Assembly: GCF_005885815.1 (NCBI RefSeq)
Contig: NZ_CP040602.1
Location: forward strand, 1,999,630-2,063,629
Length of the DNA: 64,000 nt
Direction: 5' to 3'
From: Thiomicrorhabdus sediminis
Lineage (GTDB): Bacteria > Pseudomonadota > Gammaproteobacteria > Thiomicrospirales > Thiomicrospiraceae
The notes below the pieces were generated by a model that was given only the letters and a program-made list of their open reading frames with translations, was not told where the DNA came from and searched no databases. Both the position numbers and the translations under genes were made by a program. Within the stretch, counting starts at the first letter, position 1. Every line of letters starts with the position of its first letter. This document shows positions 37,636 to 49,000 of the stretch, in pieces.

Positions 37636-38769
37636 ATGAGTTGCCAAGAAAAACATACCTACTCTACTTTCTGTCGTTCTAATAACGACTCGCTTAAAGA
37701 ACCGATGTTCTTTGGCCAAAACGTCAATGTGGCGCGTTACGACCAGCAAAAATATCCTTTTTTCGAAAAGCTGATAGAAAAACAGCTGAGCTTTTTCTGG
37801 CGTCCTGAAGAAGTAGATTTGTCGAATGACCGTAGCGACTATTCTAAGCTACCGGATAATGAACAGCATATTTTTATCAGTAACCTAAAATATCAAACGC
37901 TACTCGATTCGGTTCAAGGCCGTTCACCAAACGTCGCTTTATTACCATTGGTATCGATTCCTGAACTGGAAACATGGATTGAGACTTGGGCATTCTCGGA
38001 AACCATCCACAGCCGTTCCTACACCCATATTATTCGTAATATCGTCTCGAACCCATCTTTGGTGTTTGATGATATCGTCACCAATGAAGAGATTACCAAA
38101 CGCGCTGAAAGCGTTACCCTTTATTATGATGAATTGATTGCCTTAACCAACGAAATGTACGCCAATGCGATTGATATCGCAAAAGATGATGCCTTCCGTA
38201 AAAAGATTAAAAAATCGCTTTATCTGACGATCGTTTCGGTCAATGTACTTGAAGCGATTCGTTTCTATGTCTCGTTTGCATGCAGTTTTTCATTCGCCGA
38301 GCGCTCATTAATGGAAGGAAATGCCAAGGTTATCAAACTGATTGCCCGTGATGAAGCTCTGCACTTGTCCGGCACCCAGAATATGATCAATATTCTACGT
38401 GAAGGAAAAGACGACCCTGAAATGGCGGTAATTGCCAAAGAAGAAGAAGAGACGGTCTATCAGATTTTCCGTGAAGCGGCAGAGCAGGAAAAAGAGTGGG
38501 CGGATTATCTGTTTAAAGACGGTTCCATGATTGGTCTAAATGCCAATATCCTTAAGGACTACGTTGAGTACATCACCAATATCCGTCTGAAAGCGGTTCA
38601 CTTCGAGCCGATTTTTGAAACTAAAAGCAATCCTTTACCTTGGATGAATAACTGGCTGGTGAGTGACAATGTTCAAGTCGCACCGCAAGAATCGGAAATC
38701 AGCTCCTATCTTGTCGGTCAGGTGGATTCGAAAGTGGATCGTGATGACTTCAGTGATTTCTCGCTGTAA
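37636..38769 (+). CDS. nrdB: Ribonucleoside-diphosphate reductase, class Ia beta subunit
   Basis: A 377-residue protein very close to E. coli NrdB. Di-iron ligands appear in [29 protein letters not shown] (also carrying the radical Tyr, near residue 129), [12 protein letters not shown] and [12 protein letters not shown]. The C-terminal tail for NrdA binding ends [14 protein letters not shown] lies 11 bases before the ATG. It is preceded by uup rather than nrdA, and its 255-bp upstream spacer shows no clear NrdR box pair to my reading. Confidence 0.97.
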   Translation: MSCQEKHTYSTFCRSNNDSLKEPMFFGQNVNVARYDQQKYPFFEKLIEKQLSFFWRPEEVDLSNDRSDYSKLPDNEQHIFISNLKYQTLLDSVQGRSPNVALLPLVSIPELETWIETWAFSETIHSRSYTHIIRNIVSNPSLVFDDIVTNEEITKRAESVTLYYDELIALTNEMYANAIDIAKDDAFRKKIKKSLYLTIVSVNVLEAIRFYVSFACSFSFAERSLMEGNAKVIKLIARDEALHLSGTQNMINILREGKDDPEMAVIAKEEEETVYQIFREAAEQEKEWADYLFKDGSMIGLNANILKDYVEYITNIRLKAVHFEPIFETKSNPLPWMNNWLVSDNVQVAPQESEISSYLVGQVDSKVDRDDFSDFSL

Positions 38770-38789
38770 ATATCCCATCAAAGCCTATT

Positions 38790-38820
38790 AAAAAAGCCCG
38801 GAATCAACCGGGCTTTTTTT
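38790..38820. terminator. Bidirectional terminator between nrdB and the chemoreceptor gene
   Basis: Stem AGCCCGG / CCGGGCT with A and T runs on both sides, between convergent genes. Confidence 0.92.
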
Positions 38821-38836
38821 ATCAGAGCTAACACCA

Positions 38837-41377
38837 TCAATAGATTTTAAAGCCCTGCTCATCGACTTCTGTTTCGGGCACAAAACCAAGCTCTTTGCTT
38901 ACTGGCTCTTCACTCAAATCTTCTAAAGCAATAGAAGTCTCTTTATCCTGCTCGACAACAATGTTTTGCGGAAGCTCGGCAGGCTTATTTTCAATTGAGA
39001 AAAAACGCATTTCTCCATTAAGTGCTACAGCCTGATCGGTCAAGCTCGCCGCTGCCGCAGAGGTTTGCTCAACCAGTGCAGAATTTTGCTGGGTAACACT
39101 ATCAATCTCACTAATGGAGTTAAATACCTGACCGATACCTTCTGATTGTTCCAAAGAAGCTTGGGCAATTTGCGCCACCATCTGAGTAACCAGATTTACC
39201 GAATCGGTAATCTGTTGCAAACGTGCTCCAGAATCGCTTGCCAAACCGGAACCATGTTCAACACGATCTACCGTTTCATCGATAAGGGTTTTGATATCCT
39301 TGGCAGCATCCGCAGATTTTTGCGCCAAAGCTCGCACTTCACCAGCGACCACAGCAAAACCGCGACCATGTTCTCCGGCTCGAGCCGCTTCCACGGCGGC
39401 ATTCAATGCCAATAAATTGGTCTGAAAGGCGATACTGTCGATAAGGCTGACAATATCGGAAATCTTATTACTTGATTCCTCAATTTGCGACATGGCATCA
39501 ATCGTCTGTTGCATAACACCCACACCACTATTGGCATCTTCTTGCATCTTCTCGGTCAGCAAAGCAACCTCTTTGGCGTTTTGACTAGTGCTTTGCACTT
39601 GGCTATTCATTTCATGCATGGTCGCCGAGGTTTCTTCAATGGCCGCGGCCTGACGCTGCATCGCAGCGCTCAAATCGTTCGCCCCTAAAGCCACTTCATT
39701 CGCGGCATTGGAAACAATATCACTGGCACCACTGGCATTGCCGACCACTTGTGAAAGTTTTGCTGCGGTATTCTCTATCGCCTGTTGCAAAGCGGCAAGC
39801 TTGCCTTGATAGTTGTTAGTTAATCGTTCCGCCAGATTACCTTGAGATTGCGCTTCGATCACGGTGAGTAAGTCATCGACCGCTAAATCCAAGCTGGACA
39901 TAGAATGGTTAATCCCCTGTTTGAGTTCTAGCAGCGCACCTTTGGCCTCAATTTCAACGCGGGTATCGAACTCGCCTTTTTGCATACTCTCCATCACCGA
40001 TAAGATATTGTTGATAATTTTATCGATCGATGACAAAGCGCCTTCCACCTGATCCCTGAATCCTTGGGCGACCGCACTATCCATTTTGACATCAAAATCC
40101 CCCTGCTCCAAAGCGCTCATCACCTTGGCTAACTCGGACATCATAAACGCGACACTCTGCGCACTGTTATTAACGCCCTCTTTCAAGGTCTGTAAATCAC
40201 CATTGGCATCAATCTGCATGCGTTTATCAAACTCGCCCTGTGCGATGGCCCCCACCACTTCATTGGCAGATTGAATCGCGCTCTGCAAATTCTCCAGCAG
40301 ATGATTGACGGCAGCTCCCATCTCTCCGATTTCATCTTCTCGTGTACTGTCGGCACGTAGTGAAAAATCACCGCTATCGCTAATCTGTGCCAAGCTATGC
40401 TGAATGGACTTCAAACCCTTGATAATGCTGCGTGGAATGGTCAAAGCAATGGTGAGCGCAAGCAAAACCACCAATAGCGAAACGACTATCAGAGTGGTGA
40501 TCAACTGTTCATTGCTTTGTTTAACTTCTGGGCCGACTGTGGCTTGATCGGCTTGAATGGAATCCTTGATGGCATCGCCCAATTCGACAATTTGCGGCCC
40601 TAGTGAGTTCATGGTGATGACATGACCATTCAGACTATTGGTGACTTTATACAGTTGAGAAACCGCCTGAGTATATTGTTTCACCAACGTCTCTGCCTCG
40701 GCCAAACGTTGCTGGTTGGCGGTATCGATAATGAGCGACCGTAACTTGGCTAATTTTCGGTTAAAGCTCCTAAAATCACGTAAAGCACGGTTCATGGTGG
40801 CGCGAGAATTCGAACTAATGAATTTATTGGTATAAAGCTGTCCGGTTAACATGCTATTTAAGCTATCGGAGACCTCTACAAACAACTCTTGATTGCCACT
40901 GCGTTGCGCCGAAACTTTAATATCCGATAACAAGCGGTTGATTTTGGGTTCCTTGGCGCCAATTTCTTGACTGATCAAGCTATCTGATTCGGCAATCAGC
41001 CGCTGAACCGCTTCAAACTCTTTATGGTAATCCTGCAATTTTAAATCGGCTTGAGCAACCATTTCCGCACGTTGCGGATGTTTCATTTTCTGTCGTGCCG
41101 TCTTAATATCGCCCAGCACATTTTGATAAAACGCATTGAAAGCCTGCGCTTCCTTCTCGCCCGGATTATTTAAGTAATCCTGCACACTGAGCTGTGCCAT
41201 TTGGATATTGGATTGAAAATGACCCGCCAAAAGACTGTCTTGAGTCATGCTTTGATAGCTATCAAAACCTTTCGATGAGATATCTAAATTATAGATGCTG
41301 TAACCGGATAAAGCGGAAATCAGCGCAATCAGAAAAATAAAACTGGCAAGAAGTCTGGCACGAATACTCTTTAGCAT
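38837..41377 (-). CDS. Methyl-accepting chemotaxis protein with several HAMP-like repeats
   Basis: An 846-residue receptor. Membrane helix 1 is near residues 8-28, a periplasmic four-helix-bundle-like sensor spans about 30-290 and membrane helix 2 ([20 protein letters not shown]) is near 290-310. The cytosolic region starts with a HAMP domain ([20 protein letters not shown]), then repeats of the same shape ([80 protein letters not shown]). The MCP signalling hairpin [20 protein letters not shown] is present. The C-terminus (GFKIY) is not a CheR/CheB pentapeptide. It senses an unknown ligand and reports to CheA. Confidence 0.93.
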   Translation of the reverse strand: MLKSIRARLLASFIFLIALISALSGYSIYNLDISSKGFDSYQSMTQDSLLAGHFQSNIQMAQLSVQDYLNNPGEKEAQAFNAFYQNVLGDIKTARQKMKHPQRAEMVAQADLKLQDYHKEFEAVQRLIAESDSLISQEIGAKEPKINRLLSDIKVSAQRSGNQELFVEVSDSLNSMLTGQLYTNKFISSNSRATMNRALRDFRSFNRKLAKLRSLIIDTANQQRLAEAETLVKQYTQAVSQLYKVTNSLNGHVITMNSLGPQIVELGDAIKDSIQADQATVGPEVKQSNEQLITTLIVVSLLVVLLALTIALTIPRSIIKGLKSIQHSLAQISDSGDFSLRADSTREDEIGEMGAAVNHLLENLQSAIQSANEVVGAIAQGEFDKRMQIDANGDLQTLKEGVNNSAQSVAFMMSELAKVMSALEQGDFDVKMDSAVAQGFRDQVEGALSSIDKIINNILSVMESMQKGEFDTRVEIEAKGALLELKQGINHSMSSLDLAVDDLLTVIEAQSQGNLAERLTNNYQGKLAALQQAIENTAAKLSQVVGNASGASDIVSNAANEVALGANDLSAAMQRQAAAIEETSATMHEMNSQVQSTSQNAKEVALLTEKMQEDANSGVGVMQQTIDAMSQIEESSNKISDIVSLIDSIAFQTNLLALNAAVEAARAGEHGRGFAVVAGEVRALAQKSADAAKDIKTLIDETVDRVEHGSGLASDSGARLQQITDSVNLVTQMVAQIAQASLEQSEGIGQVFNSISEIDSVTQQNSALVEQTSAAAASLTDQAVALNGEMRFFSIENKPAELPQNIVVEQDKETSIALEDLSEEPVSKELGFVPETEVDEQGFKIY

Positions 41378-41584
41378 AACTATTCCTAGAATTAGTTTCG
41401 AATCAGTTGAAAACTGATCCAGCCGAAAAGAATCTTCGTTGACTCTGCGGAGATGAAATTGAATTACTAAAAATAGTATCTGATTGCTCTTCAGAACTCA
41501 ATATTTTTATTACCTTTACAAAAAAAAGTAATAAAAAGCCATGCAGAAAACTCTACATGGCTAAGGACCTCCTGGACATAATCA

Positions 41585-42388
41585 TCAAACGAATTGAACC
41601 GCTTTAAAAAAGGCCATCTGCGCCATGGCAACCTGCTGTAGGTTATTTCCCACTATAGCAACCAAACCGCCTTTAATCGGTATCAACTCACCATGCATTC
41701 CACTAGACTCGAAAGCCTGTAATGACTCCATCACCGCACCAGGCAACACAATAATGGTGACCGGTTCATCGAACTGCTGAACCACAAGATGTAAACCTTT
41801 TCTGCCTTCAACATCACAAATGCCGGCATAGCTCATTCCATCTAAAGGCTGATGCAAAGAAGCGTTCACTGAAGCGAACAACTGCTGTAATTCAGCCTCA
41901 CTTTGCGGTAAACGTTTATTAGCCATCAGGCTAGGGTCTTCTTTAATATGCGCCAATATATGATGCACGACCTGACTACCCTGTAGATTGGCGGGGGTCA
42001 TAGGGTTAAAAATCAGCAACACACTAACCAGAAACAGCGATGCCACCATAGCCATAGCCGTCCAATTGAGTCTCTTATCGGCGATTTCAATAGCCGTATC
42101 ACTCTGTTCGTTTGTCAGCGAAGTTGGCGAATGTTTTGCGGCTAAGGGAGTTAAGTCCGGTTCATGATCGGTCGGAATAAACTGCTGATAACTCTGGTTA
42201 AGCAGGATTCTGGCGTGCAAACCCTCGGGCACCTCAATATCCAAAGCCTGACTGATATCTTGATCCAATTCACGCGCTTTTTTGAGCACCGCTTTTTTTT
42301 CAGGATTTGCCTGCAAATAACACAATAGCTCTTCATCAAGCTGATATGGATTAATCATTATCTGAGTTTGAAAACGAATATCATTCAT
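41585..42388 (-). CDS. DUF3379-like putative anti-sigma factor
   Basis: About 267 residues: a cytosolic N-terminal part (YQLDEELLCYLQANPEKKAVLKKARELD), one membrane helix (WTAMAMVASLFLVSVLLIF) near residue 125, and a periplasmic C-terminal domain. This layout and position match DUF3379 proteins, which pair with ECF sigma factors. There is no zinc anti-sigma motif. ATG at 42388 overlaps the sigma-factor gene by 8 bp and has GGGGGTG upstream. Role inferred from partner and topology. Confidence 0.75.
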   Translation of the reverse strand: MNDIRFQTQIMINPYQLDEELLCYLQANPEKKAVLKKARELDQDISQALDIEVPEGLHARILLNQSYQQFIPTDHEPDLTPLAAKHSPTSLTNEQSDTAIEIADKRLNWTAMAMVASLFLVSVLLIFNPMTPANLQGSQVVHHILAHIKEDPSLMANKRLPQSEAELQQLFASVNASLHQPLDGMSYAGICDVEGRKGLHLVVQQFDEPVTIIVLPGAVMESLQAFESSGMHGELIPIKGGLVAIVGNNLQQVAMAQMAFFKAVQFV

Positions 42389-42902
42389 AATCACCCCCAG
42401 TTTTGCGCTGTGGCTGCTCACTGTGCATCATCTGTTTCAATTGTTGGCGTGCTCGGAATAATCGGGTGTTCACCGTCGCCAATTTAAGGTTTAATTCTTT
42501 AGCAATCTCTTCCCCGCTAAAGCCCCACATCACTTGTAGGATTAACGGCTCTTTATACTCGGTGGGCAATTGCAACATCATTTGCTGCACTTGTTCTTTG
42601 GCCAATCTTTCGCTTGGCTCATTAGCGCTGTCATCGGCCACCAAGCCTTCTTCAATCTCTAAAATCTGCGGTTGGTATTTCTCATACAGACGAGCGTTTT
42701 CACGGCGTAGGATAGTGACCAACCAAGCTTTGGCGGCTTTTTCATCCTTGAGACTTTCAATCGATTTCCAGGCACGTGAGAAGGTTTCCTGCACCAAATC
42801 CTCAGCCACTGTAGGTTGCTTACACAACCAAAAGGCATATCGATACAAGTCATTGGCATAGGCCGATACCAGCTGTTCAAAAAAACGATGTTTATGTGGC
42901 AT
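42381..42902 (-). CDS. ECF-type RNA polymerase sigma factor
   Basis: A 173-residue sigma70-family ECF protein. Region 2 is seen in YRYAFWLCKQPTVAEDLVQETFSRAW, and region 4 in LPTEYKEPLILQVMWGFSGEEIAKELNL with TVNTRLFRARQQLKQM. It is translationally coupled to the DUF3379-like gene. ATG at 42902 with GAGG upstream. Target promoters are unknown; no obvious autoregulated promoter was identified in the 100-bp spacer. Confidence 0.92.
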   Translation of the reverse strand: MPHKHRFFEQLVSAYANDLYRYAFWLCKQPTVAEDLVQETFSRAWKSIESLKDEKAAKAWLVTILRRENARLYEKYQPQILEIEEGLVADDSANEPSERLAKEQVQQMMLQLPTEYKEPLILQVMWGFSGEEIAKELNLKLATVNTRLFRARQQLKQMMHSEQPQRKTGGDYE

Positions 42903-43002
42903 AAGACAATCGCCTCGATTAACGTTTAAAATGTTTTATAAGAAAATGATTGATAAAATTAAAGACCGCCAATCAAGGTAAAAGTTTCACCTGTGCCGGG
43001 AC

Positions 43003-43851
43003 TTAACCGCAAAAAAACAGTTTTCCCTTTTCAGTGTCTACTTCGTTCAACTCGATAGCAAATAACTGTTGTAGATTAGGTTTACTCATCACCTCAGTTT
43101 TTTCACCACTTGCCACTAGGGCACCATTATCTAAAAGATAGGCAAAATCGGCCAACTGCCAAGCAAGGTTGATATCATGCACACTCATAATAATGCCCAA
43201 GCCTTGGGCGGCAAGCTGCTTGAACAAGGTCACAAAATGCACCTGATGTTGTAAATCCAACCCGGTGGTCCATTCATCCAGCAGCAGCCAACGTCCGTCG
43301 AAATGCAAAGGCTGCAAGATTTTTTGCGCGGTTTTCTTAAAGTCAACCGATGCCGGTACCGGCCAGATTTGCGCCAAGACACGGGCAATCTGCGCTCTCT
43401 GTTGCTCTCCACCAGACAAACTCAACATATCACGATCTGCCAATTCATCCAGATCACAGAGCATTAACAACTGATGAATAATTAACCGCTTCTGTTCATT
43501 ATTTCGGAAATGCTGCCCCGCTTCGACACCCAAAGCAATCAACTGCTGAACAGAAATGGAAAACGCCAATACCTGCCTTTGTGGCAGCACTGCCCGCTGT
43601 GTTGCTAAATCGGTAAAGGAATATTCAGCCAATAACTTTTCTCGCCAAAACACTTCACCACGGCTCGGCTTGATCTCCTTGGCCAGCAGATGCAATAAAG
43701 TGGTTTTTCCGGCACCGTTTTTTCCCAGTAAAACATGAATCGCGCCTGCGCTGAAAGCACAATCAACGTCATTCAATAATGGCTGATTATTGATGCTATA
43801 ACAGAGTTTTCTGCATTCAATGGCGATCTGCTTTGTTTGCGGCAAGGTCAT
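43003..43851 (-). CDS. hmuV: Heme-type (HmuV-like) ABC transporter ATPase
   Basis: About 282 residues: Walker A LGKNGAGKTTLL, signature LSGGEQQRAQIARVLAQIWP with the Trp-Pro insert usual in HmuV, and switch His in MSVHDINLAWQ. Walker B is LLLDEWTTGLD, with Trp where most ABC proteins have Pro and Gly for the usual Ser/Asn; the catalytic Glu is kept. The ATG at 43851 has GGGG seven bases upstream. It starts 4 bp after the permease stop. The cargo could be heme or another chelate of the FecCD class. Confidence 0.82.
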   Translation of the reverse strand: MTLPQTKQIAIECRKLCYSINNQPLLNDVDCAFSAGAIHVLLGKNGAGKTTLLHLLAKEIKPSRGEVFWREKLLAEYSFTDLATQRAVLPQRQVLAFSISVQQLIALGVEAGQHFRNNEQKRLIIHQLLMLCDLDELADRDMLSLSGGEQQRAQIARVLAQIWPVPASVDFKKTAQKILQPLHFDGRWLLLDEWTTGLDLQHQVHFVTLFKQLAAQGLGIIMSVHDINLAWQLADFAYLLDNGALVASGEKTEVMSKPNLQQLFAIELNEVDTEKGKLFFCG

Positions 43852-43855
43852 TGTC

Positions 43856-44842
43856 TTACCCCTTACCATAGCGTTTCATGCGCTGGTTAAACAGCATCAG
43901 TAAAAAGAAAGGGCCTCCGAGCAAAGCCATAAAAAGCCCAACCGGCAGCTCACCCGGAGCAAGCAGGGTTTTGGCTAGCAAATCGGCCAGCAACAACAAT
44001 AAGGCACCGCCCAAAGCGCTGAATGGCAACAACCATTGATGTTGCGAACCAACCAGTAAACGCATGATATGCGGCACGATTAAACCGACAAAACCGATCA
44101 CCCCGACCAACGCCACGGCGACACCGGTTATCAAAGCGGTGGCGAGCATAACCTGCCACTTCAAAGCCGCACTATTAAAGCCCATATGCAAGCAAATATT
44201 TTCACCTAAGGCGAAAGCGTTCAAGGCACGCGATAATCGTACATAAAAAATCAATAACCCCAAAAACAGCAGCGCCATCAACAGCACTTCCGTCCAACTG
44301 ACATTGGCAAAGGAGCCCATCAGCCAAAACGTCACACTGCGCAACTGTGCATCATCCGAAACACTCACCAAAAGTTGAATCAAAGCACCGGCCACCGCAT
44401 TCAAAGCCACACCAGCCAACAACATCAATGCAACATCGGTTTGCCCATAACGGGTGGCCAGTGCATAGATAATCGCTGTGGCAATCGCAGCACTGATAAA
44501 AGCACCCACCCCTATCTGCAAAAAACCGACCTGCTGCCAAAGTTCCGCTCCCAGGACAATCACAAACACCGATCCCAAAGCGGCACTACTGGAAACACCT
44601 ATAAGCGCGGGTTCTGCCAAGGGATTACGAAACAACGCCTGCAACCCCACACCGCAGAGCGCCAAAGCGGCACCAACCAAAGCCACCAATAGCATTCTCG
44701 GCAAACGCAGCTCCGTCAACAGAAACTGTTGCGTCTGATTAGGGCTGATGAACTCCTGCCAAGAAAAACCAGCCGTTAAATGAAATAACGCTGCGCATAG
44801 CGTTATCACAACCAACCATATCGACTTTTGTGACAAGGACAC
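43856..44842 (-). CDS. hmuU: FecCD-family ABC permease (HmuU-like)
   Basis: A 328-residue polytopic inner-membrane permease with about ten helices and FecCD signatures: PRMLLVALVGAALALCGVGLQ, FRNPLAEPALIGVSSSAALG, and VGVIGFVGLIVPHIMRLLVG. Pairs with the adjacent HmuV-like ATPase. No periplasmic binding protein (HmuT), TonB receptor or heme-degrading gene is present in the window. The GTG start shares its G with the TAG stop of yihY, so translation is probably coupled to that gene. Confidence 0.85.
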   Translation of the reverse strand: MSLSQKSIWLVVITLCAALFHLTAGFSWQEFISPNQTQQFLLTELRLPRMLLVALVGAALALCGVGLQALFRNPLAEPALIGVSSSAALGSVFVIVLGAELWQQVGFLQIGVGAFISAAIATAIIYALATRYGQTDVALMLLAGVALNAVAGALIQLLVSVSDDAQLRSVTFWLMGSFANVSWTEVLLMALLFLGLLIFYVRLSRALNAFALGENICLHMGFNSAALKWQVMLATALITGVAVALVGVIGFVGLIVPHIMRLLVGSQHQWLLPFSALGGALLLLLADLLAKTLLAPGELPVGLFMALLGGPFFLLMLFNQRMKRYGKG

Positions 44843-45801
44843 TAGGTTTTCTCCATTTTCGGATGACTGGAGATTGTTTTCTTTGTTTGCCTGACCTGGG
44901 CATCGGCGCTCTCTTTTGTAGGATGTGCCGGTGTTTCATCATCAATACGCGGAGCTTTTTTGGTTAACGTCGCTACCAAGGAGCCGTTCCAGATTAATAG
45001 GAACCATAACAGATAGAGCCATAATAGAAACAGGGGAACCGCGGCCATAGCACCATAAACTACCGCGTAGGTGGGAAACGCTTTGACATAGGCGGCAAAT
45101 CCGCTTTTCAGCAGTTCAAGTTCAACCATCGCCATAAAACCTGCCAGCAACGCGACGCGAATCGGTACTCTGACACGAGGAACAAATTTATAAAGTGCGG
45201 TAAAACCAAGCCAGGCAAGAATCAAGGGGACAATTTTCAGCCCTGCGGTGAGTTTTTCAATCCAAGGCGTAGTGTCGGCAATTAACGGCAAAGCCATTAA
45301 GGATGAACTCAATACCAGACTCATCCCTAATAACAAAGGCCCCAATAAACTGATGCCAAGATAATTGAGGACACTTCGCCACCATTTGCGTTCATTACGC
45401 TCCGGCCATAGGCCGTTTAGTTTTTGATCTATTTTCCAAAGCAACATTAAGGTGGTCAATAGCATCACCGCCAAACCCGGCCCTTTTAAAGCTGCCGCCT
45501 GCTGCGAAAAACGAACGATATACTCTTCAATGACCGGCTGAGAATCGGGCATAAAATTACGCACCACTTGGTCCATAACCAGCGTTTCAAACGAAGCGAA
45601 ATAGTGCGACACCGAAAACAGGCTCAACATCACCGCAATGGTCGGCACAATTCCGACCAAGGTGGTATAGGCCAAAATCGCTACCGCATCACTACCCTGA
45701 TGTTGTTTGAAATGGATAAACACCCTTTGCCAAAATCGCCAATGCAGCACTTGCTTTAACAGCAAAGGCCAGCTTTGATTAATCTGTTCCGATGATGGCA
45801 T
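44842..45801 (-). CDS. YihY/BrkB-family membrane protein
   Basis: A 319-residue inner-membrane protein with about six helices and the YihY landmarks DAVAILAYTTLVGIVPTIAVML, WKIDQKLNGLWPERNERKWWRSV and YAVVYGAMAAVPLFLLWLYL. The C-terminal 50 residues are polar and charged. Once named ribonuclease BN, the family has no settled function. AAGGAG precedes the ATG by about ten bases. First gene of a unit with the heme-type permease and ATPase. Confidence 0.9.
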   Translation of the reverse strand: MPSSEQINQSWPLLLKQVLHWRFWQRVFIHFKQHQGSDAVAILAYTTLVGIVPTIAVMLSLFSVSHYFASFETLVMDQVVRNFMPDSQPVIEEYIVRFSQQAAALKGPGLAVMLLTTLMLLWKIDQKLNGLWPERNERKWWRSVLNYLGISLLGPLLLGMSLVLSSSLMALPLIADTTPWIEKLTAGLKIVPLILAWLGFTALYKFVPRVRVPIRVALLAGFMAMVELELLKSGFAAYVKAFPTYAVVYGAMAAVPLFLLWLYLLWFLLIWNGSLVATLTKKAPRIDDETPAHPTKESADAQVRQTKKTISSHPKMEKT

Positions 45802-46006
45802 TAAAATGTTTCTCCTTAAAACAAAATTTTTACAGCCGTTTGGCGTAACGGCACTTAAATAGATTTAACAACAACTAGGCTTTGTCAGCATTATCGCACA
45901 GTTGAATTTAGCAGTCAGGATACTGTAAAAACAGATTCCTGCTAAAATTAGCCAATTATCATTCAACTACCCACCATTCTGCTACAAGGCTTCTGATTAA
46001 ACTGTT

Positions 46007-49000
46007 ATGACTGAAAAACAATGGCAATTCTGGATCGACCGCGGCGGCACCTTTACCGATATTATCGCTTTGGACCCCAAAGGCGAACTGCACACCCACA
46101 AACTGCTTTCGGAAAACCCGGAACAATATACCGATGCGGCCATTGCCGGTATCCGCCATTTTTTAAAACTAGACAAAACAACAAAAATTCCTGCCGCAAA
46201 GATTGCCAGCGTAAAGATGGGCACCACTGTTGCCACCAACGCTTTACTGGAACGCAAAGGCGATGTTACCGCTCTTCTGACCAATCAAGGTTTTGCCGAT
46301 GCATTGCAAATCGGCTACCAGCATCGCCCGGATATTTTTGCACTTAAAATCGAACGCCCTTTACCGCTGTACCGTGAAGTTATCGAAGTTCCAGGAAGAC
46401 TTGATGCCACCGGTCATGAAATCGAAAAGCTCGATAAAGCGAAAACATTGCAAGCGTTACAAAACCTGTTTGATCAAGGCTATCGCAGCTTGGCGATTGT
46501 TTTTTTACACAGCTATCTGAATGACCGACATGAACAGCAAGTCGCTGCCTGGGCCAAACAAATAGGCTTTCAACAGGTTTCCACCTCGGCGGCCACTTCA
46601 TCTTTGATTAAATATGTTTCACGTGGAAGAACTACCGTAGTCGATGCCTATTTAAGCCCTATTTTAAGGCGCTATGTTGAGCAGGTTGCAGCCGAACTAC
46701 CCGGGGTTGATTTACAGTTTATGCAATCGTTTGGCGGTTTAACGTCAGCCGAACAATTTCAAGGAAAAGATGCCATTCTTTCCGGGCCGGCAGGCGGTAT
46801 TGTCGCCGCGGCCAAAACCGCAGAGCAGGCAGGACTTAACAACATCATCGGTTTTGACATGGGCGGCACCTCAACCGATGTATCGCATTACGCCGGTCAA
46901 TTCGAACGCAGCTTCGAAACCCAAGTCGCAGGTGTGGAAATGCGGGTACCAATGCTTGACATCCATACGGTGGCGGCCGGTGGCGGGTCAATTATTAGCC
47001 GCTTGCATAATGAGTTACGTGTCGGCCCGGAATCCGCCGGGGCCAACCCTGGACCTGCCGCCTACAGACGAGGCGGCCCTTTAACCGTTACCGATGCCAA
47101 TGTTTTCTTAGGCCGTATCCAAGCTCAACATTTTCCTAAGGTGTTTGGTGAGAAAGCCGATCAAGCGCTTGATACCGCTACGGTTGCCGAGCAATTTACC
47201 GATTTAGCCAAACAGCTTCAGATGAGCCCTGAAAAACTTGCCGAAGGCGCTTTAAGTATAGCGGTTGAGCATATGGCTAATGCCGTACAGAAAATTTCCG
47301 GCGAACGCGGTTATGATGTCGCCGATTATACCTTGGTCAGTTTTGGTGGCGCAGGCGGCCAACATGCCTGCGCCGTTGCCGATAAACTCGGCATGACCTC
47401 GATCCTGCTGCATCCTTATTCGGGAGTCTTATCGGCTTATGGCATGGGCTTGGCACAAAAGCGGATCATTGAAACCGAATCTTATAACCTGCCTTTGACA
47501 CAGATCTCAGCCAACAGCTTTACACAGCAGCTCCACCAGCAAATCCGTAAAGCGACAATCCAACTTGAAGCACAAAACGACTCCTTACAGACGCAGAACA
47601 TCCAGCTCCACCTGCAATACCAAGGTAGTGATACCTTGTTGGATATAAGCTATGCCGATGATTTAAGCGTTGCGGATTACCTGCGCCAATTTGCTCAACA
47701 ACACCAACAAGAATTCGGTTTTATACAAGGCGACACGCCGGTAATGATCAATAGCGTCAGTGTTGAAGCGATAGGCCAGTCACATCAGCAGCAACTATCG
47801 CTAACCCATAGAAACAGCCGACAAGCTGAACCGATCGATAACTGCCGCTGTTATTTAGATGGCAAATGGCAGCAGATACCGCTTTATCAACGAGGTGACT
47901 TAGGCTCTGCTCAAACGATTAATGGCCCGGCATTGATCTTGGAACCCACCGGCACCCTTCTTGTCAGCCCAAACTGGCAAGCCCAGCTGCAGGCCGATGG
48001 TCAACTGCTGATGACCAAGGAATCAATTGCCGAACAATTACCGTTGAATAGGCAGGCCGCCAGATCAGACGCTGATCCGGTGCAACTGGCACTGTTTAAT
48101 AGTCGCTTTATGGCGGTTGCCGAGCAAATGGGAGTGACTCTGGCAAAAACCGCGCACTCGGTGAATATCAAAGAACGACTCGATTTTTCCTGCGCTTTAT
48201 TTGATAAAAACGGCCAACTAATCGCCAATGCGCCGCATGTGCCGGTACATCTTGGATCCATGGGCGAATCGGTGAAAACGGTTATTCAAAAAGCGTCTAA
48301 CAATGCGATTGGAGCCCTAAAACCGGGCGACGCCTATGTGCTCAATAATCCCTATGCAGGCGGCACTCACTTGCCTGACGTCACCTTGATTTCTCCGGTA
48401 TTTGTCGATGATAAGCTAGCGTTTTTTGTCGCCTCACGGGGTCATCATGCCGATATAGGCGGTAAAACACCCGGCTCAATGCCCGCAGACAGCCGCCATA
48501 TCAAAGAAGAAGGCGTATTGCTCGACTGTGTTTTAGCGGTTAAACAAGGTCAGTTACAGCGATCCGAATTAGAAAAAATCCTATTAGAAAGCAAGTATCC
48601 GGTCCGCAATCTCAAACAAAACCTGAATGATTTACAGGCACAAATTGCGGCCAACCAGCAAGGTATCAACGGCCTCAACACGCTATGCAAACAATTCGGT
48701 CTGCAGACGGTGAGTCGTTATATGGACCATGTTTTGGATCATGCCGAAAACGCGGTGAAAAACCTAATCAATGAACTATCCGATGGTGAGTTCTGTTACC
48801 AGACAGATCAAAACACGGAGGTCTGCGTAAAGATCACGGTCAATCACCACCGGCAAACAGCCAGGATTGATTTCAGCGGTACCAGCTTACAGCAATACAA
48901 TAATTTCAATGCGCCCTATGCCATTACCCGAGCGGCCACTCTTTATGTCTTGCGCACGCTGGTCAACCAACCGATCCCACTCAATGACGGTTTTCTACGG

